Below are positions 19,104 to 28,390 of a stretch of DNA of 64,000 nucleotides, in pieces. The position numbers and the translations under genes are program-made. The stretch lies in contig NZ_BCWE01000014.1 of NCBI RefSeq assembly GCF_001592105.1, positions 25,164-89,163 on the forward strand. The letters are read 5' to 3'. The notes under the pieces were generated by a model. That model did no database searches, was not told the DNA's origin, and was given only the letters and a program-made list of their open reading frames with translations. This DNA is from Desulfolucanica intricata. GTDB lineage: Bacteria > Bacillota > Desulfotomaculia > Desulfotomaculales > Desulfofarciminaceae. The stretch's first letter is position 1. The number at the start of each line of letters is the position of its first letter.

Positions 19104-19160
19104 AGGCAAAGACGTCCTTAAAATAGTTCTTGTTTATAGATCTGTTTTAGGACGTTTTTT
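19104..19160 (+). promoter_or_regulatory. Third ANTAR-like hexaloop and terminator, downstream of glnA
   Basis: GGC-[AAAGAC]-GTCC at 19105-19117 repeats the loop and flanks of the 15.70 kb leader almost exactly. It overlaps a terminator whose arms are ACGTCCTTAAAATA and TGTTTTAGGACGT, followed by seven T. No gene starts within the next 180 bases. It may be a conditional 3' end of glnA, or part of a small RNA. Confidence 0.6.
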
Positions 19161-19231
19161 TAGGATTTTATACATATGTCCGTAAGGGTACCCGGGTTAA
19201 CAGCAGTTTTAGCGGTTTAGATGCAGTATAT

Positions 19232-19260
19232 GGTAAAGTAGTATTATCCTTTACCTTTTT
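19232..19260 (+). terminator. Intrinsic terminator upstream of ilvN
   Basis: GGTAAAG/CTTTACC with a ten-base loop is followed by TTTTT. Any transcript escaping the 19.1-kb terminator would end here, before ilvN. Confidence 0.7.
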
Positions 19261-19339
19261 AAATTAAGCCGATGTAGGAAACCGGCATCATTTATGATAA
19301 AATAGTTATGAGTATTTTTTAGAATAGGGGGGTAAGGTT

Positions 19340-19852
19340 TTGAAACATACTTTAGCTGTGTTGGTAGTGAATAAACCGGGTGTTTTGGCACGCATTTCAG
19401 GTTTGTTAAGCCGGAGAATGTTTAACATTGAAAGCATTGCTGCGGGGTATACCGAGGAACCTGATGTAACCCGGATCACACTGGTTGTTCAAGGTGATGA
19501 CAGGGTTTTGGACCAGGTAATTAAACAGTTATCCAAATTAGTTGATGTTATAAAAATCTGTAAACTTGTAGAGCCGGAAGCCATTGACCGCGAACTGGCA
19601 CTGATTAAGGTTAAGGCAGATGCGGACAGGCGGTCCGATATTGTGGATATAGTTGAAATATTCAGAGCAAAGATTGTTGATGTTAGCCGGGAGACCATGG
19701 TAATTGAAACGACCGGGGATGCTCAGAAAATTGATGCTTTTTGCGCGGTCCTTCAAGAACATGGAGTGGTTGAAATGGTACGAACCGGCAGAATATCTTT
19801 GTCCAGAGGTCCCAGGGCTGCCAAGGAGCAGAAATTCGAAGTTATATGTTGA
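19340..19852 (+). CDS. ilvN: Acetolactate synthase small (regulatory) subunit
   Basis: The 170-residue protein has an N-terminal ACT domain starting HTLAVLVVNKPGVLARISGLLSRRMFNIESI and the C-terminal small-subunit domain (LALIKVKADADRRSDIVDIV onward). It binds valine and controls the catalytic subunit of branched-chain amino acid synthesis. TTG 19340 follows AGGGGGGTAAGG. It is alone: no ilvB is in the window, which is unusual because the two are normally co-transcribed. Confidence 0.92.
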   Translation: MKHTLAVLVVNKPGVLARISGLLSRRMFNIESIAAGYTEEPDVTRITLVVQGDDRVLDQVIKQLSKLVDVIKICKLVEPEAIDRELALIKVKADADRRSDIVDIVEIFRAKIVDVSRETMVIETTGDAQKIDAFCAVLQEHGVVEMVRTGRISLSRGPRAAKEQKFEVIC

Positions 19853-19942
19853 CATAATATAGGCTTTTGTGTATATAATAAGATATATATTTAAGATATA
19901 GTAAAATTGGTTGAATCTTATGTCAGTTAGGAGGTTCGGCAT

Positions 19943-20218
19943 TTGGGCCAGGTCAAGCGAATTATGATTAGCCTACCTGATAACCTTTTAGAGGAGGTTG
20001 ACGGTATAGCAGCCGCCGAAAGTGTAAATCGTAGTGAGTTTATTCGAGAGGCTATGAAACTGTATATTGCTGAGCGCAAACGCAGAATATTAAGGGAACA
20101 GATGAAAAAAGGATATATAGAAATGGCTAATATAAATCTGGCTCTTGCTGTGGAGCAATATCGCTTGGAATCTGAGGTCGCACCGACCTATGATTCATTC
20201 GTGGCGGAGGCAAAGTAA
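19943..20218 (+). CDS. ndoAI: EndoAI (MazE-like) ribbon-helix-helix antitoxin
   Basis: This 91-residue protein opens with a ribbon-helix-helix domain (KRIMISLPDNLLEEVDGI then NRSEFIREAMKLYIAERKR) and ends in a toxin-wrapping tail. It neutralises EndoA and represses the operon. TTG 19943 follows AGGAGGTTCGGC. Its stop is three bases from the toxin start. Confidence 0.9.
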   Translation: MGQVKRIMISLPDNLLEEVDGIAAAESVNRSEFIREAMKLYIAERKRRILREQMKKGYIEMANINLALAVEQYRLESEVAPTYDSFVAEAK

Positions 20219-20221
20219 TCG

Positions 20222-20572
20222 ATGGTTATCCGCCGGGGAGAAATATATTTTGCTGATTTAAGTCCGGTTGTTGGTTCTGAGCAAGGTGGTACCAGGCCGG
20301 TATTAATTTTACAAAATGATATTGGTAATCAATATAGTCCTACAACTATTATAGCCGCAATTACTTCCCAAATTGCCAAGGCTAAGCTACCTACTCATGT
20401 CGAAATGGATCCACTGGCCTGTGGGCTGGAAAAAAAATCGGTAGTTCTTCTTGAGCAGATTCGAACTATAGATAAGAGCAGGCTGTTGGAAAAAGTAACT
20501 ATGTTAAATGATGATTTGATGTGCAAGGTGGATCATGCAATCGAAATTAGTTTAGGTCTAATTCCCTTATAA
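20222..20572 (+). CDS. ndoA: EndoA (MazF) mRNA endonuclease toxin
   Basis: The 116-residue PemK/MazF-family toxin shows the core [30 protein letters not shown], where the Arg and the GGTRP loop are catalytic, and the dimer motif [16 protein letters not shown]. MazF enzymes cleave mRNA at short motifs (UACAU in B. subtilis EndoA). The pair is chromosomal core in Firmicutes. Confidence 0.93.
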   Translation: MVIRRGEIYFADLSPVVGSEQGGTRPVLILQNDIGNQYSPTTIIAAITSQIAKAKLPTHVEMDPLACGLEKKSVVLLEQIRTIDKSRLLEKVTMLNDDLMCKVDHAIEISLGLIPL

Positions 20573-20613
20573 TACACCAAAACCCCCTTTTAAAAGGGGG
20601 TTTTGGTGTATTA
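20569..20613 (+). terminator. Terminator of endoAI-endoA
   Basis: A near-perfect palindrome of about 22-base-pair arms is centred on CCCCCTTTTAAAAGGGGG, with ATAATACACC mirrored by GGTGTATTAT. The endoA stop codon lies in its left arm. It can act on both strands. Confidence 0.8.
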
Positions 20614-20705
20614 TAAGAAGACTTGTCTGTCCTTATGCTGAGTAATAGAAAAGAGGTTTTGGTTGTTTGTAGAATAAAATAGAATATTCGTGGGGGGATG
20701 ATTTA

Positions 20706-21395
20706 ATGCGTCCGGTAATCGGGATAACTTGTGCTGAGGATGAGGTACAGGGTAGAGCATTTTTGGCCCGTCCTTATTATGAGGCTGTAGTCGAAGCAGG
20801 CGGGGTTCCGCTGTTAATCCCGGCTGTGCGGGAAGTAGAAGAAGTCTTAAGGGTTTTGGACGGGCTGATTTTTTCAGGCGGAGGGGATGTAGATCCTCTT
20901 TTTTTTGGTGAGGAACCTCTTCCTGAAAGCGGTGAAATTTCTCCGGACAGAGACTTAGTGGAATTAAAATTAGCAAAGAAAGCTATGTCTATGGGGATTC
21001 CGATACTGGGTATTTGCCGGGGAGCCCAGGTACTGAATATTGCTGCCGGTGGTACAATTTATCAGGACATTTCCCTGGGTTATAAGACTCCTCTAAAACA
21101 CTCTCAGCAGGCCCCCAGGTGGTATCCCACACATACTATAAATATCGATGAAGAGTCGATTTTGGCTAAGCTGCTTGGAGAAAAATTGCTGCGTGTAAAT
21201 AGTTATCATCACCAGTGTCTGGCTAAAATGGGCAGTGACTTTAAAGTTGTAGCCAGGTCTCAGGACGAGGTAATTGAAGCTTTTGAGGGAACCGGAAATA
21301 ATTTTGTTCTGGGAGTGCAGTTCCATCCGGAAACGATGTGGCGTAGGGACAGAAGATTTTTAAAATTATTTGAGGTTTTAATAAAAGGGATTTGA
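20706..21395 (+). CDS. Class I glutamine amidotransferase-like hydrolase (PuuD family)
   Basis: The 229-residue protein is a peptidase C26/gamma-glutamyl-GABA hydrolase type. The nucleophile is in GICRGAQVLNIAAGG and the catalytic His-x-x-Glu is in VQFHPETMW. Family members hydrolyse gamma-glutamyl amides such as gamma-glutamyl-GABA. The nearby GS-like protein at 14.2 kb could make such a substrate, but this link is only inference. ATG 20706 follows GGGGGGATGATTTA. Confidence 0.85.
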   Translation: MRPVIGITCAEDEVQGRAFLARPYYEAVVEAGGVPLLIPAVREVEEVLRVLDGLIFSGGGDVDPLFFGEEPLPESGEISPDRDLVELKLAKKAMSMGIPILGICRGAQVLNIAAGGTIYQDISLGYKTPLKHSQQAPRWYPTHTINIDEESILAKLLGEKLLRVNSYHHQCLAKMGSDFKVVARSQDEVIEAFEGTGNNFVLGVQFHPETMWRRDRRFLKLFEVLIKGI

Positions 21396-21446
21396 TTTAT
21401 AATCCCGAATATTTACGTGTGATATTATTGGGAGGGATAGCGGCTT

Positions 21447-22592
21447 ATGCTGGCAATTACAGGTGGAACTATCTTCACTATGGCCGGTAAAAACATAAAT
21501 AAAGGTACCATACTCATTTCCGATGGTAAAATTATAAAGATAGGTGAAAACCTTGTTATACCCCCGGGGGCAGAAATAGTTAATGCGGAGGGTAAAATTA
21601 TTACTCCCGGTTTAATTGATGCCCACAGTCATGTAGGTATTTTTGAAGAAGTTTACCAGGATGAAGGAGCTGACGGTAATGAAATAACTGACCCGGTGAC
21701 CCCCCACCTGCGGGCTGTTGATGCTGTTAATCCGGAAGATCTGGCCTTTCAGGATGCCCTAAAAGGTGGTGTAACCACTGTAGTTACCGGCCCGGGCAGT
21801 GCTAATGTAATCGGTGGAGAAATGGTAGTTCTAAAAACCTGGGGGAAAACTGTTGATGATATGATTATAAAGTTTCCTATCGGTCTAAAAGCGGCCCTGG
21901 GTGAAAATCCCAAGCGCGTTTACGGTAGTAAAAAAAGGACACCCTATACAAGAATGGCCAGTGCAGCCCTTTTACGGGAAGCTTTAGTTAAGGCTCAAAA
22001 CTATCTAAAGAAGTTGGAGTCGGGTAAAGAAGAGCCGGAGCGTGATTTAAAAATGGAAGCTCTGGCGCGGGTGCTGAAGCAGGAAATCCCCCTGCGTGTG
22101 CATGCTCACCGGGCTGATGATATTATGACTGCTGTACGTATTGCCCGTGAATTTTCCTTGAATTTAATTGTTGAGCATTGTACCGAAGGTTATAAAGTTG
22201 CCGAAGAATTAGCCAGGTTTAACGTTCCGGCGATCATAGGACCGATTATAACGAACCGGGCTAAAGTGGAGCTGCAGGGAATTTCCCTGGAAACTGCCAA
22301 ACATTTATCCCGGGCCGGGGTAAGTTTTGCTATTATGACTGACCACCCTGTGGTACCTGTTCAGTATTTAGCATTATCAGCCGGATTAACGGTTAGAGGC
22401 GGGCTTTCCGAGGATGAAGCTTTAAAGTCTGTTACTATTAATGCAGCTCGTATATTGGGTCTGCATAAACAACTGGGTAGTTTGGAGGCGGGCAAAGATG
22501 CTGACCTCGTTATTTGGGCAGGGCATCCCTTTGATTTAAGAACCAGGGTTGACAAGGTCTATACTAATTGTAAATTACTGTCAATTGGCTAA
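21447..22592 (+). CDS. Metal-dependent amidohydrolase
   Basis: This is an imidazolonepropionase-like TIM-barrel hydrolase of 381 residues. The metal ligands are in LIDAHSHVGIFEE, LRVHAHRADD, VEHCTEGYK and MTDHPVVP. The N- and C-terminal strands form the composite beta sandwich (EAGKDADLVIWAGHPFDL). The substrate is not predictable. It follows the amidotransferase-like gene by 51 bases and is probably co-transcribed. Confidence 0.85.
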   Translation: MLAITGGTIFTMAGKNINKGTILISDGKIIKIGENLVIPPGAEIVNAEGKIITPGLIDAHSHVGIFEEVYQDEGADGNEITDPVTPHLRAVDAVNPEDLAFQDALKGGVTTVVTGPGSANVIGGEMVVLKTWGKTVDDMIIKFPIGLKAALGENPKRVYGSKKRTPYTRMASAALLREALVKAQNYLKKLESGKEEPERDLKMEALARVLKQEIPLRVHAHRADDIMTAVRIAREFSLNLIVEHCTEGYKVAEELARFNVPAIIGPIITNRAKVELQGISLETAKHLSRAGVSFAIMTDHPVVPVQYLALSAGLTVRGGLSEDEALKSVTINAARILGLHKQLGSLEAGKDADLVIWAGHPFDLRTRVDKVYTNCKLLSIG

Positions 22593-22723
22593 GTATTTAA
22601 TAGAAAAATTGCTTTTTCTGGCAGGAATTTAACCACCTGTGGCGAAACTATTAGTATTAAGACAATGGCAACAATATACTTTTTTGTTAACAAATGTTAT
22701 GTTTTGTCGGAGGTGGAGGAATT

Positions 22724-23137
22724 TTGACGCCTGAGTCAATAAGCGTATTAATAGTTGATGACCAATCCGGTGTTCGTTACTTATTAGATATAATTGTCCG
22801 GGAAGAAGGTCATAAGGTATATACTGCTGAAAACGGAATGGAAGCAGTAGAGATGGTGCGCTCAGTGCATCCTGACCTGGTTTTTATGGATGTACGCATG
22901 CCTGTGATGAGCGGCTTGGAAGCCCTTGTGAAAATTAAAAAGATGGCTCCGGCTACACAGGTGGTAATTATGACTGCTTATGGGGCAGAAGAAACTGTAG
23001 AGGCAGCAATGCGGGGCGGGGCATTAACCTGTATTGCAAAGCCCTTTGATGTGGAGGAAATTAAAGACTTTTTACAAGAATTTTGTTGGAAAAGAGCTTC
23101 CTTACCATCCTGTACCGACGGGGCTTGCTGTGGATAA
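22724..23137 (+). CDS. Spo0F-like single-domain response regulator
   Basis: The protein is a stand-alone receiver domain: VLIVDDQSGVRYLL, phospho-Asp in LVFMDVRMPVMSG, Thr in VIMTAYG and Lys in CIAKPFD. It resembles Spo0F, a phosphorelay intermediate leading to sporulation. The frame is open from ATG 22694, but that reading passes through the GGAGGTGGAGGA ribosome site, so TTG 22724 is the likely start (about 137 residues). A short Cys-rich tail (CTDGACCG) is unusual for Spo0F. Confidence 0.8.
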   Translation: MTPESISVLIVDDQSGVRYLLDIIVREEGHKVYTAENGMEAVEMVRSVHPDLVFMDVRMPVMSGLEALVKIKKMAPATQVVIMTAYGAEETVEAAMRGGALTCIAKPFDVEEIKDFLQEFCWKRASLPSCTDGACCG

Positions 23138-23202
23138 AATTTATTTTACTGCAGGATTAATCTAATTTGTGTAGAATATGCTTATTATACAGCTTAATAT
23201 TT

Positions 23203-23302
23203 TACCCTGGGGGTGTCCGTGAGCCGGGCTGAGAATAGTACGCATTGAAGTGCTTAAACCCTTTGAACCTGAACTGGATCATACCAGCGGAGGAAAGTGG
23301 GT
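23203..23302 (+). promoter_or_regulatory. TPP riboswitch (THI element)
   Basis: Conserved elements are present in order: GGGGGTGTCC, GGGCTGAGAATAG, ACCCTTTGAACCTGAACTGG and ATACCAGCGGAGGAAA, closed by ACCC/GGGT at the ends. Thiamine pyrophosphate binding would favour the downstream terminator and shut off thiC. Confidence 0.95.
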
Positions 23303-23319
23303 AACATCTACAGTAATTT

Positions 23320-23355
23320 ACACCTATTCTTTCGCGGATGGGTGTTTTTATTTTT
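23320..23355 (+). terminator. Terminator of the TPP riboswitch
   Basis: ACACCTAT pairs with ATGGGTGT, followed by TTTTTATTTTTT. It is the expression platform between the aptamer and thiC. Confidence 0.8.
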
Positions 23356-23381
23356 TATAATAAATGTCAGGGGGTATTTTT

Positions 23382-24680
23382 TTGACACAAATGTTAGCGG
23401 CCAAGGCCGGAAGAATTACCATGCAAATGAAACATATAGCAGAGCGGGAAGGGCGTAAGCCTGAGTTTATCAGAGAGCGGGTAGCCAGGGGCACCATTGT
23501 TATCCCGGCTAATATAAATCACAAAGGCCTGGAGCCGGCCGGCTTTGGAGAAGGTTTGCGAACAAAAGTTAATGCGAATATCGGCACCTCTACAGGCATA
23601 CATGATCCTGCCAATGAATTGGAAAAGTTAAGGGCTGCAGTATCAGCCGGTGCGGATGCGGTAATGGATCTTAGTACCGGTGGTGATTTAGATGACATTA
23701 GAAGAAAAATTGTTTCTGCCAGTACGGTTGCCGTAGGAACGGTTCCTATCTATCAAGCCACGGTAGAGGCTAAAAAACGCCATGGAAATATTGTTGATAT
23801 GACAGCTGATGAATTATTCTCGGTTATTGAGAAGCATGCCCGGGACGGTGTTGACTTCTTAACCTTACACTGTGGGATAACCATGGGAGTTATTGAGAGC
23901 CTTAGAAAACAAGGGCGGGTAGCTGATATTGTCAGCCGTGGAGGTTCCTTTATAACCGCCTGGATGTTACATCATGACCGGGAGAATCCACTTTATGAAT
24001 ATTATGATCGATTATTGGATATTGCTCTTGAATATGATGTTACTTTAAGTCTCGGAGACGGGCTGCGGCCGGGATGTCTGGCAGATGCTACTGACAGAGC
24101 TCAAGTGCAGGAACTTTTAGTATTGGGTGAGTTGGTTGACCGGGCTCGTGCCCGTGGTGTGCAGGCAATGGTTGAGGGACCGGGACATGTGCCCCTGGAT
24201 CAAATTACTGCCAACATAAAGTTGCAGAAGTCGCTTTGCCGGGAGGCGCCCTTTTATGTTCTCGGGCCGCTGGTTACAGATGTTGCACCCGGGTATGATC
24301 ATATTACAGCAGCAATAGGTGGTGCTTTAGCTGCATCAGCCGGTGCGGACTTTCTATGTTATGTTACCCCCGCCGAGCACTTAGGGTTACCTACCCTGGA
24401 AGATGTTCGGGAGGGAGTTATAGCGTCACGGATAGCCGGTCATGCTGCAGATATTGTAAAGGGTGTTCCGGGGGCCCGTGAATGGGATTTGGAGATGGCC
24501 CGGGCCCGTAAGGCATTGAATTGGGAGCGACAGATGGAGTTAGCAATAGATCCCCTGAAAGCACGTATATATAGGGACCGGCGGAATCCGGAACAAACGG
24601 AGGCCTGTACTATGTGTGGAGATTTTTGCGCTATGAAAATAGTTAGTAATTATTTTGGGAAAAAACCGGAACAATATTAG
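23382..24680 (+). CDS. thiC: Phosphomethylpyrimidine synthase
   Basis: ThiC is a radical-SAM enzyme that converts aminoimidazole ribotide into the HMP phosphate of thiamine. The C-terminal cluster motif CTMCGDFC is intact. Substrate motifs [24 protein letters not shown] and [13 protein letters not shown] are all present. The frame is open from ATG 23364, but TTG 23382 is spaced correctly from TCAGGGGG, giving 432 residues. The TPP riboswitch upstream confirms the role. Confidence 0.95.
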   Translation: MTQMLAAKAGRITMQMKHIAEREGRKPEFIRERVARGTIVIPANINHKGLEPAGFGEGLRTKVNANIGTSTGIHDPANELEKLRAAVSAGADAVMDLSTGGDLDDIRRKIVSASTVAVGTVPIYQATVEAKKRHGNIVDMTADELFSVIEKHARDGVDFLTLHCGITMGVIESLRKQGRVADIVSRGGSFITAWMLHHDRENPLYEYYDRLLDIALEYDVTLSLGDGLRPGCLADATDRAQVQELLVLGELVDRARARGVQAMVEGPGHVPLDQITANIKLQKSLCREAPFYVLGPLVTDVAPGYDHITAAIGGALAASAGADFLCYVTPAEHLGLPTLEDVREGVIASRIAGHAADIVKGVPGAREWDLEMARARKALNWERQMELAIDPLKARIYRDRRNPEQTEACTMCGDFCAMKIVSNYFGKKPEQY

Positions 24681-24694
24681 TAAACGTTTCCAAA

Positions 24695-24733
24695 CAAAAA
24701 ACCGGGGTATAGGTAAATACCCGGTTTTTTTTG
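24695..24733. terminator. Bidirectional terminator between thiC and gdh
   Basis: AAAAAACCGGGGTAT and ATACCCGGTTTTTTTT enclose AGGTAA. T runs on both strands fit the convergent genes. Confidence 0.85.
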
Positions 24734-24747
24734 TCTTCTGGCGAATT

Positions 24748-25995
24748 CTAAACCCACCCGCGAAGTTTCATTGCATCGGCAACCCGCTGAACTGCGACTA
24801 CATAAGCAGCCTGTCTCATGTTAATTTTATATTCCTTGGCGGCGTTTAACACTGCATAATAAGCAGAAGTTAATTTCTTATCTAAGCGCTCCTGCACTTC
24901 CGCCTCCTCCCAATAATACATATAGAAGTTTTGTACCATCTCAAAATAGGATACAGTAACACCACCGGAATTGCATAAAAAGTCAGGTAATACATGGATA
25001 TCTTTTTCATATAGGATACCATCCGCTTCCGGAGTAGTGGGGCCGTTAGCAAGTTCAGCAACAATCTTAGCTTTAATGTTCGCAGCATTTTTTTCTGTAA
25101 TAACATTCTCTAAGGCACAAGGTATAAGTATATCTACATCAAGTTCTAAAAGTTCTTCATTGGTGATATTTTCAGCACCGGGGAAATCTACTACTGAACG
25201 GGATTTCTGTTTGTGGTCATAAACGGCCTGGGGATCAAGACCTTCCTTATTATATATACCGCCTTTGCTATCGCTTACAGCTACTACTTTACAGCCGAAG
25301 AGAGCTTTAGCAAGACTTGCTGCAAAAAATCCTGCATTTCCATAACCCTGGATGGCAACGGTGGCATTTTCAAGCTTTATACCGCGAACCTTAGCTGCTT
25401 CGCGAATAATATACATTCCACCGCGTGCCGTTGCATCGCCCCGACCGGCTGATCCTCCGATTCTTGGTGGCTTACCGGTAATTACACCAAATTGATTCTT
25501 GCCTGCCAATTTGGAATACTCGTCCATCATCCAGGCCATGATTTGCGGGTTAGTGTACACGTCGGGTGCCGGAATGTCCTTCTCAGGACCGATAAACTGC
25601 CATACCTGATCGATATATCCACGGCTTAAGCGTTCTAACTCTCCCTGTGACATCTCTTTAGGATTACAGATGATTCCGCCTTTTCCTCCTCCCAGAGGTA
25701 CATCAGCAAGGGCGCACTTGAAGGTCATCCAACCGGCAAGGGCTCTAACGGTATCAATTGTTTCCTCGGGATGAAAACGTATACCACCCTTAGCAGGACC
25801 TAATGCATCATTATATTGAACCCTAAATCCCTGGAACACTTTAACAGAGCCGTCATCCATGCGAACCGGTATAGATACATGCAGTTCACGCATCGGATGT
25901 AATAGAATTTCATATACATTTGGGTCCAGGTTCATGATTTTAGCACATTGTGTTAACTGTCTTTGAACAATTTCAAAAGGGTTTTGCTTTGACAT
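24748..25995 (-). CDS. gdhA: Glutamate dehydrogenase
   Basis: This 415-residue Glu/Leu/Phe/Val dehydrogenase interconverts glutamate and 2-oxoglutarate plus ammonia. The active-site lysines are in [11 protein letters not shown] and [10 protein letters not shown]. The Rossmann motif is [13 protein letters not shown] 25995 lies behind GGAGGTAAGAAAAA. It completes the nitrogen set of this region, though it is on the opposite strand and has no visible ANTAR leader. Confidence 0.95.
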   Translation of the reverse strand: MSKQNPFEIVQRQLTQCAKIMNLDPNVYEILLHPMRELHVSIPVRMDDGSVKVFQGFRVQYNDALGPAKGGIRFHPEETIDTVRALAGWMTFKCALADVPLGGGKGGIICNPKEMSQGELERLSRGYIDQVWQFIGPEKDIPAPDVYTNPQIMAWMMDEYSKLAGKNQFGVITGKPPRIGGSAGRGDATARGGMYIIREAAKVRGIKLENATVAIQGYGNAGFFAASLAKALFGCKVVAVSDSKGGIYNKEGLDPQAVYDHKQKSRSVVDFPGAENITNEELLELDVDILIPCALENVITEKNAANIKAKIVAELANGPTTPEADGILYEKDIHVLPDFLCNSGGVTVSYFEMVQNFYMYYWEEAEVQERLDKKLTSAYYAVLNAAKEYKINMRQAAYVVAVQRVADAMKLRGWV

Positions 25996-26327
25996 TTTTT
26001 CTTACCTCCGTTTGTTTAATGGGGATTTTTTGTGCTTTTGTGATAAATTCGCCGGTTTTTAGGTTTTTCCTTTTTGTGGTGCTTAATTTTTCGAAAATTA
26101 GAAATGAATATTGCCGATTGGTTTAGTTATAGGTTTTCCTATAACTCATAAAAGAATTATATATATTAGGTTTAGACTGTACTTCTTTGTTCATAAATGT
26201 TTCTATGCTATAATGATAACTGAATTAATAATTGGTTTGTAAGATATCCATTTCGACAGTGGCTATAAAAAAGAATTGGATGGATAAACTATTTTAGAAA
26301 AGGTTAATATTTTGAGGTGAGTCCCAA
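25996..26327. promoter_or_regulatory. Divergent promoter region gdh / tsaE
   Basis: A 0.33-kb AT-rich gap contains a plus-strand promoter: TTGTTC at 26187-26192 and TATAAT at 26209-26214, 16 bases apart, reading into tsaE. The gdh side shows several T-rich stretches but no clear box. No ORF is present. Confidence 0.55.
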
Positions 26328-26807
26328 ATGCTGATTATTAACACTTCCTCGCCGGATGAAACGGAAGCAGTAGGTGCCGGTCTGGGAAGTATTGTTTCTC
26401 CCGGAGATATTTTGTGCCTTAACGGTGATCTTGGTGCCGGAAAAACTTGTTTTGCCCGGGGGGTAGCCCGGGGACTTGACATCAAGGAGCCGGTTACCAG
26501 TCCCACTTTTACCCTGATTAATGAATACCAGGGTCGAATTCCTTTTTACCACTTTGATGTGTATAGATTGGGCGGGCCGGAGGAGATGGATGACCTGGGG
26601 TATGAGGAATATTTTTATAACGGTGGAGTTACTTTGCTGGAGTGGGCAGAACTAGTGCTTGACGTATTGCCCGGGGAAAGACTGGATATCTTTTTGGAAA
26701 CCGCTCCCGAGAACCCGGACCGGAGAAAAATTGTATTGCTTCCTTACGGTGAACATTATGTTCACCTGGCAGAGGAGTTGATGAACCGTGTATGTCCTGG
26801 GAATTGA
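26328..26807 (+). CDS. tsaE: tRNA threonylcarbamoyladenosine ATPase TsaE
   Basis: TsaE is the P-loop partner needed for the t6A modification of ANN-decoding tRNAs. The Walker A is GDLGAGKTCFARG, followed by SPTFTLINEY and FYHFDVYRL, the family signatures. It has 159 residues. It overlaps tsaB by 20 bases, in the conserved tsaE-tsaB-rimI order. Confidence 0.93.
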   Translation: MLIINTSSPDETEAVGAGLGSIVSPGDILCLNGDLGAGKTCFARGVARGLDIKEPVTSPTFTLINEYQGRIPFYHFDVYRLGGPEEMDDLGYEEYFYNGGVTLLEWAELVLDVLPGERLDIFLETAPENPDRRKIVLLPYGEHYVHLAEELMNRVCPGN

Positions 26808-27519
26808 AGCCGCCACTCCGGTAGCTGCTGCCGGTATAATTAATAGAGAAAAAATTTTATCGGAGCGTCTGGTAAATAACCGGCGCACACATTCAATCAA
26901 CCTGTTGCCGATGATTAAGGCTGTACTGGAAGATGCCGGATTGGAATCTTCAGATTTGGGGGGTATTGCCGTATCCTCCGGGCCGGGTTCTTTTACCGGG
27001 CTTAGAATTGGCTTAGCTACGGCAAAAACTCTGGCTCAGGTGTGGGAACTTCCGATTGTAGGTGTTTCTACTTTGGATACTCTGGCCTATGCTTTTTGGG
27101 GACATGATAACTTAGTTTGTCCAATTCTAAATGCCAGAAAAAATGAAGTTTATACAGCAGTGTATCGTTTTAGTAATATCCACCGGGAGTGTTTGGCAGG
27201 GCCGTTAGCAATAAGTATACAGGAATTGATAGAGATTCTTGATAAATATGGCAGCCGGGTAACCTTTGTTGGTGACGGGGTGCCTGTGTATCAGGAGGAA
27301 CTAATAAAATATTTTGGGAAGAGAGCCGTTTTTGCTCCACCTGCTTTAAGTTTCCCCCGGGGAGCGGTAACTGCTCAACTGGGAATGGAAAAGTTTAAGC
27401 AGGGTTTAGGAGTCAAACCTTTAGACTTATTACCGGAATATCTTCGGTTATCCGAGGCGGAAGTAGTTTGGTTACGAAAACAGGAGGCTTTAAAGACAGA
27501 AAATGAAGCTGGAATTTGA
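26788..27519 (+). CDS. tsaB: tRNA threonylcarbamoyladenosine protein TsaB
   Basis: TsaB is an inactive ASKHA-fold homologue of TsaD that scaffolds the t6A complex. It begins VLGIEAATPVAAAGI, and the conserved SSGPGSFTGLRIGLATAK motif lies near residue 63. The 243-residue length is normal. It overlaps rimI by 17 bases. Confidence 0.92.
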   Translation: MYVLGIEAATPVAAAGIINREKILSERLVNNRRTHSINLLPMIKAVLEDAGLESSDLGGIAVSSGPGSFTGLRIGLATAKTLAQVWELPIVGVSTLDTLAYAFWGHDNLVCPILNARKNEVYTAVYRFSNIHRECLAGPLAISIQELIEILDKYGSRVTFVGDGVPVYQEELIKYFGKRAVFAPPALSFPRGAVTAQLGMEKFKQGLGVKPLDLLPEYLRLSEAEVVWLRKQEALKTENEAGI

Positions 27520-27985
27520 GAAAATGAAGGTTGAGCACCTGGATCAGGTAACCGAGATTGAAAAAAAGTGCTTCCTGACACCCTGGTCACGTTATGCCTT
27601 TACCTACGAGATACTGCAAAACGATTTTGCTCATTATATAGTGGCACTTGTAGATAATCAAGTAGTGGGCTATGCCGGGATGTGGGTAGTAATTGATGAG
27701 GCACATATAACCAATGTAGCCGTACATCCTAATTACCGGGGTAAACAAATTGGGGAGTCTTTGATGAAGCAAATGTTTATAAGAGCGGCGCTTAGAGGAG
27801 CAGCTAAAATGACACTGGAGGTACGCCGTTCTAATGAGCCGGCAAAGCGCTTGTACACGCAAATGGGCTTTAAAGAGTATGGTGTGCGCAAAGGTTATTA
27901 TTCAGATACGAACGAGGATGCCATAATTATGTGGAAGGACGAACTCCTAAAAATAGGTAAAACTCGTAATAATGTAAACAGTTAA
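27503..27985 (+). CDS. rimI: Ribosomal protein S18 N-acetyltransferase RimI
   Basis: This GNAT acetyltransferase of 160 residues has the acetyl-CoA motif VAVHPNYRGKQIGESLM and the region LEVRRSNEPAKRLYTQMGF. It acetylates the alanine N-terminus of S18 in characterised bacteria. It is translationally coupled to tsaB. Confidence 0.9.
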   Translation: MKLEFEKMKVEHLDQVTEIEKKCFLTPWSRYAFTYEILQNDFAHYIVALVDNQVVGYAGMWVVIDEAHITNVAVHPNYRGKQIGESLMKQMFIRAALRGAAKMTLEVRRSNEPAKRLYTQMGFKEYGVRKGYYSDTNEDAIIMWKDELLKIGKTRNNVNS

Positions 27986-28116
27986 TACACAAACAAACAA
28001 AAAATATAGGAATTTATTTTGAATTTTGGTAAATGAATGTTTTTTTAGTGGATAACCTGTAGACACATATTAAAAAATATGCTAGCATATAATAAAAATA
28101 AACCCATAATTATGAA

Positions 28117-28276
28117 ACGGGTGTTTTGCCTTCGCAAAACTAAGAGGGAAGATCAGTTTATGCTGACGCGGTCCCGCCACTGTGTTAGGTAGCAAACTCA
28201 CATTTTGCCACTGGATTTTAAAATCTGGGAAGGCGTGAGAGAGCGATGACCTTCAGCCAGGAAACCTGCCCGTTTT
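28117..28276 (+). promoter_or_regulatory. Cobalamin riboswitch
   Basis: The conserved blocks are AAGAGGGAAGATC, GCGGTCCCGCCACTGTG, GCCACTGG, TGGGAAGGCG and the B12 box region GATGACCTTCAGCCAGGAAACCTGCC. ACGGGTG and CCCGTTT close the outer stem. It is expected to repress cobalt uptake when adenosylcobalamin is abundant. Confidence 0.93.
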
Positions 28277-28350
28277 GGGTTTCGCCGAAGACCTACGATG
28301 GATAGGGAGGTGATCAGGTGCGTACTTTTTTCAGAGGTACTGCTCTATGT

Positions 28351-28390
28351 CCCTTGCGTCCAAGTTGACGGCAGGGGTTTTATATTTTTT
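28351..28390 (+). terminator. Terminator of the cobalamin riboswitch
   Basis: CCCTTGCGTC pairs with GACGGCAGGG around a two-by-two internal loop, followed by GTTTTATATTTTTT. It is the likely expression platform. Confidence 0.65.
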
